Shown here piece by piece: positions 6,401 through 11,566 of a DNA stretch of 11,566 nucleotides. Position 1 is the stretch's first letter. Each line of letters opens with the position of its first letter. Source of the DNA: Propionibacteriaceae bacterium (lineage in GTDB: Bacteria; Actinomycetota; Actinomycetes; Propionibacteriales; Propionibacteriaceae). Below the pieces are notes generated by a model. That model ran no database searches, was not told where the DNA came from, and saw only the letters and a program-made list of their open reading frames with translations. A program made the translations under genes and the position numbers. The stretch spans positions 1-11,566 of the forward strand of contig JAIRXX010000220.1 in the NCBI GenBank assembly GCA_031268065.1, read 5' to 3'.

Positions 6401-7482
6401 AACCCCTGGGCGGTGCCCGGCCCGCAACAGCGCCCAAATCTCCGGTCGAGGAGTTGATCGCCCGCGCTATGGCAGAGGTGTTGGAGACCGGTGCGCTGGG
6501 CAACCAGGCGAGCTTCTTCGACGCGGGCGCCAATTCCCTCGATGTCGCCAGATTGGTGGGCCGCCTGCACGGCTTGCTGGGCGAAGACGTCCCTATCACC
6601 ACGGTCTACGCCCATCCCAGCCCCGCGCGGCTGGCGGCGGCGCTGGGCAGCGGCACCGCCGTCGCCGGACCGCCTGCCGGACTCACCTGGCTGCGCGGCG
6701 GTCCGGCGGCGCGGAACAGCTTGGTCTGGGTCCACCCGGCGGGCGGACTGAGCTGGGTTTACGCGCGGGCCAACCCCTTCGTACCGGCGGCGGTGTCCGC
6801 AGTCGGGCTGAACCATCCCGGCCTGGCCGATCCAGCCTCAGCCAACCTCACGGTGGCTGAGCTGGCCGTCCGGCACTGGTCGGCGCTGGCCGAGGCCGGG
6901 ATCCTCCCAGCAGGCCGGGAGGCTGGCATCCGCCTGGCAGGTTGGTCTTTTGGCGGCGTGGTCGCCCAAGAAATGGCGGCTGTCCATCCGGAACGGGTCG
7001 CCGGGCTGGCGCTGCTGGACGCCTATCCCCCGCACCAATGGCGGGCGATGCCCCCAGGCATGGACATCGCGCCTTGGCAAGGATTGCTGCTGCTGGCCGG
7101 CCTGGACCCAGCCGAGATCGAAGCCACCCGGACGAGTTCGGGCGACGGGCCACCAGTTGGAGAACTGCGATCTTGCCTGCGTGCCGCTGGCAGCGCGGTG
7201 GGGGCATTCGACCTGGACACGTTGGCGGCGATGATGGCCGTCGCCGGGGCGGTCCCCAACGCCTCGCGGATACACCAGCCCAAGCCCTACGACCACCCGA
7301 TGCACGTCTTCGAGGCCGCCGCGCCCCGCTCGGAGACCGGCCTCAGCGTGGACGGCTGGCGCGAGGTGGGTTGTTCCGCCGTGATCCGCCACCGGATCGA
7401 TTGCACCCATCCCCAGATGGTGGAGCCGGGTAATTTGGCCCGCATCTTGGCCGCGCTTTTCGACACCGGGCCGCTGGCATGA
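3427..7482 (+). CDS. entF: EntF-like NRPS, C-A(Ser)-T-TE
   Basis: This 1351-residue single-module synthetase has the EntF order. Condensation domain, about 24-430: LTLAQQGVWFA, HHILADA (157-163) and an EntF-like stretch around LPILNLKPF and GPVRNLELTVFP. Adenylation domain, about 490-980: FTSGSTGEPKG (639-649), FDVSVWE, YRTGD and NGK with Lys975. The specificity residues Asp685, Val686, Trp689, His728, Val754, Ser756, Leu780, Ile788, Asp789 and Lys975 read DVWHVSLIDK, the L-serine code. Carrier domain: FFDAGANSL with Ser1037. Thioesterase, about 1098-1351: GWSFGG with Ser1174, Asp1198 and His1328. It should couple aryl-ArCP to serine and let the thioesterase trimerise, cyclise or release the product. 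The C motif has Ala where HHxxxDG has Gly. The start is the ATG overlapping the ArCP stop; the frame is open further upstream, but only as antiframe of the ArCP gene. Trilactone versus linear product is undecided. Confidence 0.93.
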   Translation: MSQAATALLQSDARPTAGDQALGPRPLTLAQQGVWFAQLRNPESTAYRCLEQVDLSGPIDRDCFAAAIAAAHASLPQLGAVFGEGGDGEPHQRLPGRPQTAVEHIDLSGHADPSSAALALAAARRGLPVDPATGEGMVRHLLVRRSADAWTWFVQIHHILADAAAFAILEKFVASAYSALAQGRPLPPAPPHTLDQRLAAEADYRHGPARAADRDYWAKWAAEHPMSAEAWRPAGPPLRTAVDFGALEGWTAWAAERGVSWAQLAPVIFADYANAVGGTPGRPIGMASMGRDDPGAAAFVGTAVDILPFAAPDAPDLDLAGLATACGAELATLAKHRRYRSEWLPPTHSPLGLPILNLKPFTQRLAFAGIPASVRFLAAGPVRNLELTVFPAAGRLAGYLEVEASRCDEAELARHAARLERRFRLVSTASAANPGGPGRKSRSDQVYVARPDAEPAQRIGIAELPLTTLAEEREGAECLAGPTVGVPQQNLSQWLTEGLTAEPEAPAVTFAGTRWNYARLGAAVAGIEARLAAAGVRPGEIVGVCVERSFELIAAVLAVLRSGAVYFPLDPDQPPARLAQMVRRANPAAVLTTCGGQGFALAPTIQLEPEPAEARSAAAPVSDWPVPALDPLDPAYVLFTSGSTGEPKGAVIPHQAITNRLAWMQDAFPIGPGSRVAQKTPIGFDVSVWELVWPFLVGAHLIVAAPGGHRDPGYLIDYCLAQQVEVIHFVPSMLRALLGHPRAAALASVLRRVVCSGEALDAELANRAQTAWPKTAIENLYGPTEAAIDVTWWHCRGIQQDPIPIGRPVWNTQLQVVDPLGRLLPQGAMGELLLGGVQIGLGYLDNPEATAKAFIADGRSGQARRGYRTGDLARWRADGAVEYCGRRDGQLKINGQRVELGEIEAALAAAPQVDSAVAVHSADGGGTLVGYVRMASGAAFDEAALRAAAGERIAAALVPAQLVAVDDWPVTVNGKLDRSRLPKPSRAKADSQPLGGARPATAPKSPVEELIARAMAEVLETGALGNQASFFDAGANSLDVARLVGRLHGLLGEDVPITTVYAHPSPARLAAALGSGTAVAGPPAGLTWLRGGPAARNSLVWVHPAGGLSWVYARANPFVPAAVSAVGLNHPGLADPASANLTVAELAVRHWSALAEAGILPAGREAGIRLAGWSFGGVVAQEMAAVHPERVAGLALLDAYPPHQWRAMPPGMDIAPWQGLLLLAGLDPAEIEATRTSSGDGPPVGELRSCLRAAGSAVGAFDLDTLAAMMAVAGAVPNASRIHQPKPYDHPMHVFEAAAPRSETGLSVDGWREVGCSAVIRHRIDCTHPQMVEPGNLARILAALFDTGPLA

Positions 7483-8258
7483 CAACGCCAACAGTTCGCC
7501 TGCTTGAAGCGCAAGTCGCTGACGCTGGGCGCTTCCGCCAGGCGCTGACACCCGCTGAGAAAGCGCGGGCTGGGCGCTATCGCCAGGCGGCGGACCGCGA
7601 CAGGTCCACCGTATCGTCTGGGCTGCTGCGGCAGGCGGCAGGCGGCGGAGTCGGGCGGTTCTGCCGACGCTGCGGCAAGTTGGGAGACCACGGCCAACCG
7701 GTGCCGCTGGACGGGGATGGACGGCGGGTGGCGGGGATGTCGCTCTCCGCCGCGCATTCCGACCGGGCGGTGCTGGTGGCGGCCTGCTCCCATGCCCTGG
7801 TCGGGATAGACCTGGAAGCGCTGGCGCTGGCAAAGGGCTGGAGTGGCGCTGACCGGGAAGCCTTCGACCAGGTGGCGCTCAGCGATCACGAGCGCGAATC
7901 GTTGGCTGTGCTCAGCACGGAATGCGCGGACGGCGCCCGGTTGCGGGCCTGGGTCCGCAAGGAGGCGGTGCTCAAAGCCACCGGCCTCGGGTTGGCGGTC
8001 CCGCCACGGGGGTTGGAATTCAGCGATGCGGCTCCAGACGCCGGAGCTGCCGGTGCGGTGCTGCGCAGCTGGCCAGCCGAATTGGACCCCTTCTGCTCCG
8101 GTCCGGTTGCGGTGGTTGACTTCGCCCCGCGCGCGCCAGGCTATGTGGCCGCAGTCGCGGTGCTGGGGGCAAGCCGGTGCGCAATCGTACCGGAGGCGGT
8201 TTCCGACCCGATCCCATTGGCCTCCAACCCGATCCCATTGCCGTTGGAGGCGTTGTGA
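7479..8258 (+). CDS. 4'-phosphopantetheinyl transferase, Sfp/EntD type
   Basis: This enzyme moves phosphopantetheine from CoA to the serines of carrier proteins, here presumably Ser36 of the ArCP and Ser1037 of the NRPS. It has 259 residues. Family marks are the early RYRQAADRDRS, the SLSAAHS loop, VGIDLE (108-113, Mg-binding Asp111 and Glu113) and WVRKEAVLKATGLGL (158-172, with Glu162 and Lys166). A Cys/His-containing stretch CRRCGKLGDHGQP resembles the one common in actinobacterial members. The ATG overlaps the NRPS stop (ATGA) and has no clear ribosome binding site of its own, so coupled translation is likely. The C-terminus carries a tail with a duplicated segment, SDPIPLASNPIPLPLEAL, encoded by a 21-nt near-tandem repeat and absent from the core fold. 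The tail also contains the stem-loop that masks the next gene's ribosome binding site. Confidence 0.92.
   Translation: MTTPTVRLLEAQVADAGRFRQALTPAEKARAGRYRQAADRDRSTVSSGLLRQAAGGGVGRFCRRCGKLGDHGQPVPLDGDGRRVAGMSLSAAHSDRAVLVAACSHALVGIDLEALALAKGWSGADREAFDQVALSDHERESLAVLSTECADGARLRAWVRKEAVLKATGLGLAVPPRGLEFSDAAPDAGAAGAVLRSWPAELDPFCSGPVAVVDFAPRAPGYVAAVAVLGASRCAIVPEAVSDPIPLASNPIPLPLEAL
8206..8240 (+). repeat. Near-tandem 21-nt repeat in the 3' end of the transferase gene
   Basis: ACCCGATCCCATTG occurs at 8206-8219 and again at 8227-8240, a period of 21 nt or seven codons. It encodes the paired (D/N)PIPL units. The even-codon period keeps the frame and suggests a recent slippage duplication in a tolerant C-terminal tail. 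Confidence 0.75.
8220..8251 (+). promoter_or_regulatory. Stem-loop sequestering the thioesterase ribosome binding site
   Basis: GCCTCCAAC (8220-8228) and GTTGGAGGC (8243-8251) are perfect reverse complements and form a 9-bp stem with a 14-nt loop. The right arm holds GGAGG (8246-8250), the Shine-Dalgarno 4 nt before the GTG at 8255. No U-run follows, so it is not an intrinsic terminator. The geometry suits coupling: ribosomes finishing the upstream gene would melt the stem and expose the site. Pairing is seen directly; the function is inference. Confidence 0.55.
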
Positions 8259-9103
8259 GCGTGCTGCGCCACTACTGGGGAACCGCTGGCGGGGCGGGGC
8301 GGCTGGCTGGGGTCACGCTGCTCTGCTGCCCCCACGCGGGCGGCGCGGCAAGCTTTTTTGGGACTTGGCGCACTTCGCTGCACCCCTCTTGCCGGATACT
8401 CGCCGCCCAATACCCTGGCCGCGAAGACCGGATCGGACAGCGCCCTGCGGCGACGCTGCTGGAATTGGCGCGGGAAATAAGCGCCGCCGCGCTGGAGACG
8501 GTCCGGGCCGGGTCGTTGGTGGTGCTCGGACATTCGATGGGCGCGCTGGTCGCCTTTGAGACGGCCCTGCAATTGGCTGATCGCGGAGTTCAGCCTGAAT
8601 TGCTGGTGGTGTCCGCGCTGGCCCCGCAGGTCGAGCCACGGCTGCTTACCGCGCGCAGCGGCGATCCGGCTGGCAGCGGCCAACTTTTGACCCAACTCCT
8701 CCAACTCGACCCGGAATTCGAGAAAGTCGCCGCGTACCCCGAATTGGCCGATTTCGCAGTCCGCATAGTCAGCGCCGACCTAGACATGATGTCCGGCCAC
8801 CGGCTGAGCCAGCGCCCACTCGGCGCAACCCCAATCCTCACCCTGGCCGGAACCGACGACCCAGCTGTCAACCCAGCAGAATTGCGTGCCTGGCGTTCGC
8901 GGACCACCGGCGCCTTCTCCCAGTCCGAATTCCCCGGCAGGCACTTCTACCTGCGCGGCGACGGCGCCGGGCCGTTGGCGGCGGTGGAGCGGGCGCTGGA
9001 GGCGGCGCGGCGCAATGCAGAAGGAATCTCCAAGACTGACAAGGCACAGCATTTGATCCGGTATAGGACAACATCGCGCCATCATGTACCGTTTCCTAGG
9101 TGA
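8255..9103 (+). CDS. Type II thioesterase (editing thioesterase, alpha/beta hydrolase)
   Basis: A 282-residue free thioesterase of the kind that removes wrong or stalled acyl groups from NRPS carrier domains. Motifs in order: CCPHAGGAAS, YPGREDR, GHSMGALVAFE with nucleophile Ser94, GTDDPAVN with Asp201/Asp202, and FPGRHFYL with His230. This matches the RedJ/GrsT/SrfAD pattern. GTG 8255 overlaps the transferase stop (GTGA) with GGAGG 4 nt upstream; GTG 8261 is a nearby alternative. The homologous fold ends near residue 253. The last 30 or so residues (NAEGISKTDKA... to HHVPFPR) look like read-through into less GC-rich intergenic DNA. Its TGA overlaps the GTG at which the glycogen phosphorylase frame opens. 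It is the last gene with a siderophore role in the operon. Confidence 0.9.
   Translation: MSVLRHYWGTAGGAGRLAGVTLLCCPHAGGAASFFGTWRTSLHPSCRILAAQYPGREDRIGQRPAATLLELAREISAAALETVRAGSLVVLGHSMGALVAFETALQLADRGVQPELLVVSALAPQVEPRLLTARSGDPAGSGQLLTQLLQLDPEFEKVAAYPELADFAVRIVSADLDMMSGHRLSQRPLGATPILTLAGTDDPAVNPAELRAWRSRTTGAFSQSEFPGRHFYLRGDGAGPLAAVERALEAARRNAEGISKTDKAQHLIRYRTTSRHHVPFPR
9036..9067 (+). promoter_or_regulatory. Weak candidate promoter of the phosphorylase gene
   Basis: CTGACA (9036-9041, 5 of 6 match to the -35 consensus) is followed after 20 nt by TATAGG (9062-9067, 4 of 6 to the -10). It lies in a locally AT-richer stretch inside the non-conserved tail of the thioesterase gene. The spacer is long, so this is only a possibility. 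Confidence 0.22.
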
Positions 9104-11566
9104 CTGAGTACGAGCATCTGGAACCGTTTCCTGTTGACGCGCCGCCCGTTTCGGACGAGACGCCGAACACGAACCATCAGAATTTGGGGCCGATGTTCCG
9201 CCCAACCCATCCCATCGCCCTTGCCCCGGTGGCCTCGCCTCCGCATTCGGTGGATGGCTTCGTCCGCGAGTTCCTGCATGAGCTGAACACCGGGCAAGGC
9301 GTGCCGCTGCTGCGTTCCAGCGTCAACGACCAGTACTTGGCCCTGGCCCGCACCGTCCGCCACTATCTGATGGCCCGCTGGCTGGAGACCACCCGGAAGG
9401 CACGCACCACCAAGGCGAAGACCGTCGCCTACCTCTCGGCGGAGTACCTGCTCGGACACCAGTTGAACAACGCCCTGCTCTCCACCGGGCTGAAAGACAT
9501 CGCGTCGGAGGCGCTGGCAAGCTGCGGCCTGGATTTGGAACAGCTCCGCGCCCAAGAGGTGGAACCGGGGCTGGGCAACGGCGGCCTGGGCCGTCTGGCC
9601 GCCTGCTTCATCGACTCGCTGGCCACCATGAGCGTGCCCTGTATCGGCTACGGCATCCGCTACGAATACGGCATCTTCAAGCAAACCTTCGTTGACGGCA
9701 AGCAGGTCGAGCAGCCCGACACCTGGCTGTCGCTGGGCTGTCCCTGGGAATTCCCGCACCCGGAAGAAGCGGTACAGGTGAATTTCGGCGGCCACACTGA
9801 GACCTACAGCGACAAAGGCGTGCAACGGACCCGTTGGATGCCGAGTTGGAATGTGCTCGGCGTGCCGTACAACTACATGGTCCCCGGCTATTTGAACGGA
9901 AGGGTGAACACCCTGCGGCTGTGGAGCGCCAAAGCCACCAACGCCTTCGACCTGAACGTCTTCAACGCCGGCGACTACGTGGCGGCGGCCAGGGCGCAGA
10001 CTTTCGCCGAGAACATCACCAAGGTGCTCTACCCGGAGGATTCGACGCCGCAGGGCAAAGAATTGCGGCTCCAGCAGCAGTACTTCTTCGTGGCTTGCTC
10101 GCTGCGCGACTTCACCAACCAAATCCTCAGCGACGAGGGCGATCTGCACAACCTGCCCGATCGGGTGATGTTCCAGTTGAACGACACTCACCCGGTGATC
10201 GCCATCCCAGAACTGATGCGAATCTTGGTGGATGAGCAGAAGTGGGAATGGGAGGATGCCTGGAACACCACCCGGCGCTGTTTCGCCTACACCTGCCACA
10301 CTTTGCTGCCGGAAGCGCTGGAGGTGTGGCCGACCGATTTGCTCGGAAGGCTGTTGCCTAGGCATTTGGAAATCATCTACCGCATCAACGACGAATTCTT
10401 GGACGAGGTGCGCCAGGCCTACCCGACCGACGAATTGCGCGTCCGCAACATGTCGATCATCGGGGAATTCCCATTCCGCTCGGTTCGGATGGCCTATTTG
10501 GCGACAGTTGCCAGCGCAAAAGTCAACGGGGTGGCCCAATTGCACTCGCAATTGCTGCGCGACAAAGTGCTTCCCGACTTCTCCGAATATTGGCCGGACA
10601 AATTCATCAACGTCACCAACGGCGTCACCCCGAGGCGTTTCATCCGGATCGCCAACAAATCGCTGTCCATGCTGATCACCGAGGCCATCGGCGTCGGCTG
10701 GCTGACCGACCTGGAACGTTTGGCAGAGTTGGAGCCATTCGCTGAAGACCCGGAATTCGTGGAGGCGTTCACCAAGGTCAAAGAGCAGAATAAGTGTCGG
10801 CTGGCGAAGGTGCTGAAGCGGCGCGACGGGATCGTCTTGCCGCAGGGGCAGCTTATCGACGTGATGGTGAAACGGCTGCACGAGTACAAGCGCCAGACGC
10901 TCAAATTGCTGCACATCGTCACCCTCTACGAGCAGATCGTCTCCGGCAAGGTCCGCCCCGAGGAGATAACCCCGCGCACCTTCATCTTCGGCGCGAAGGC
11001 GGCGCCTGGCTACAAGATCGCCAAAGTGACCATCTACCTGATCAACTGCGTGGCCAAGACGATCAACAACGACCCACGGGTGCAAGGCAGGCTGTTCGTC
11101 GCTTTCCCGGCCAACTACAACGTCACCCTGGCCGAGCGCCTGATTCCGGCTGCCGACCTCTCCGAGCAGATTTCACTGGCGGGCAAAGAGGCATCGGGCA
11201 CCGGGAATATGAAATTCGCCCTCAACGGCGCGTTGACCATCGGCACCGATGACGGCGCGAATGTGGAGATTCACCGTTTGGTGGGGGATGACCATTTCTT
11301 CCTCTTCGGCCTGCGCGAGCCGCAGGTAGAGGATTTGCAGGCTCGTGGGTACGTGCCGCACGAATACTACGAGGCCAATCAGCAATTGCGGGCCACGCTG
11401 AGCATGATCGCCTCTGGAGCTTTCTCGGACGGCGACCGTGACGTATTCGAGCCGCTGGTGTCCAACCTGCTCTACTCAGACCCATATTTGGCGCTGGCCG
11501 ACTACCAGTCTTACATCGACGCCCAGAACCGCGTGGACGCCTACTACGCCAAGACGGCGGCTTGGA
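9100..11566 (+). CDS. glgP: Glycogen (alpha-glucan) phosphorylase, 3' end beyond window
   Basis: The enzyme splits terminal alpha-1,4-glucosyl units from glycogen with phosphate and yields glucose-1-phosphate, using pyridoxal phosphate. The window holds 822 residues from GTG 9100. Recognisable family blocks are YLSAEYLLGHQLNNAL, EPGLGNGGLGRLAACFIDSL, GYGIRYEYGIFKQ, LNDTHPVIAIPELMRIL, FINVTNGVTPRRF, MVKRLHEYKRQTLKLLHIV and EASGTGNMKFALNG, whose Lys705 should hold the cofactor. The sequence stops at YAKTAAW, about 30 residues before the usual end. GTG 9100 directly follows an in-frame TAG and overlaps the thioesterase stop, but has no clear ribosome binding site. ATG 9193 (31 residues shorter) has GGGG 3 nt upstream and still precedes the conserved region, so the start is uncertain. 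No link to siderophore synthesis is evident; it is probably central carbon storage metabolism. Confidence 0.95.
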   Translation, partial: MTEYEHLEPFPVDAPPVSDETPNTNHQNLGPMFRPTHPIALAPVASPPHSVDGFVREFLHELNTGQGVPLLRSSVNDQYLALARTVRHYLMARWLETTRKARTTKAKTVAYLSAEYLLGHQLNNALLSTGLKDIASEALASCGLDLEQLRAQEVEPGLGNGGLGRLAACFIDSLATMSVPCIGYGIRYEYGIFKQTFVDGKQVEQPDTWLSLGCPWEFPHPEEAVQVNFGGHTETYSDKGVQRTRWMPSWNVLGVPYNYMVPGYLNGRVNTLRLWSAKATNAFDLNVFNAGDYVAAARAQTFAENITKVLYPEDSTPQGKELRLQQQYFFVACSLRDFTNQILSDEGDLHNLPDRVMFQLNDTHPVIAIPELMRILVDEQKWEWEDAWNTTRRCFAYTCHTLLPEALEVWPTDLLGRLLPRHLEIIYRINDEFLDEVRQAYPTDELRVRNMSIIGEFPFRSVRMAYLATVASAKVNGVAQLHSQLLRDKVLPDFSEYWPDKFINVTNGVTPRRFIRIANKSLSMLITEAIGVGWLTDLERLAELEPFAEDPEFVEAFTKVKEQNKCRLAKVLKRRDGIVLPQGQLIDVMVKRLHEYKRQTLKLLHIVTLYEQIVSGKVRPEEITPRTFIFGAKAAPGYKIAKVTIYLINCVAKTINNDPRVQGRLFVAFPANYNVTLAERLIPAADLSEQISLAGKEASGTGNMKFALNGALTIGTDDGANVEIHRLVGDDHFFLFGLREPQVEDLQARGYVPHEYYEANQQLRATLSMIASGAFSDGDRDVFEPLVSNLLYSDPYLALADYQSYIDAQNRVDAYYAKTAAW

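Noticed and set aside
5512..6816. Minus-strand open frame of 434 codons inside the NRPS gene
   Set aside because: Arg/Gln/Gly-rich, without motifs, and wholly inside the adenylation, carrier and thioesterase coding region; an antisense shadow of GC-rich DNA.
8220..8251. Stem-loop as an intrinsic terminator
   Set aside because: No U-rich run follows, the loop is 14 nt and the next gene begins 4 nt after the stem.
10355..10364. Palindrome TGCCTAGGCA, reminiscent of an iron box core
   Set aside because: It lies inside conserved phosphorylase coding sequence, is only 10 bp and lacks the TTAGG/CCTAA arms.
9082..11085. Very long minus-strand open frame (667 codons) opposite the glycogen phosphorylase
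   Set aside because: Its translation shows no recognisable domain and is rich in His, Gln, Val and Asp as expected from the reverse complement of the phosphorylase codons. The plus strand encodes clear family motifs throughout.

Overview
The window is GC-rich with dense, overlapping genes, GTG starts and a DtxR/IdeR-type iron box. This points to a high-GC Gram-positive bacterium (Actinobacteria). The genus cannot be read from the sequence.

Layout: positions 1-123 hold the 3' tail of an unrecognised plus-strand gene that converges on, and overlaps the end of, a minus-strand MFS transporter (68-1342) of the aromatic acid:H+ symporter (AAHS) type. A divergent intergenic region (1343-1543) carries a 17/19 match to the IdeR/DtxR consensus (1468-1486). 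A tightly packed plus-strand operon follows (1544-9103): a 2,3-dihydroxybenzoate-AMP ligase (EntE/DhbE-like), a free-standing aryl carrier protein, an EntF-like NRPS with domains C-A-T-TE, an Sfp-type phosphopantetheinyl transferase and a type II thioesterase. The last gene, running off the window, is a glycogen phosphorylase (9100 onward), probably a housekeeping neighbour.

How the genes work together (inference from families and motifs): the ligase adenylates an aryl acid, most likely 2,3-dihydroxybenzoate, and loads it on Ser36 of the carrier protein. The NRPS A domain carries the serine code DVWHVSLIDK, so its C domain should join the aryl group to serine. The EntF-like thioesterase would release, oligomerise or cyclise the product. 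The transferase primes both carrier sites and the type II thioesterase clears misloaded ones. The expected product is an enterobactin-like or linear (DHB-Ser)n catecholate siderophore made under iron limitation.

The main oddity is that no DHB-making genes (isochorismate synthase, isochorismatase, DHB dehydrogenase) and no MbtH-like protein are in the window, while an aromatic-acid-importer-type transporter faces the operon across a shared iron box. A route that takes up or recycles a ready-made aryl acid is a testable possibility. A second oddity is a 9-bp stem-loop hiding the ribosome binding site of the type II thioesterase gene.
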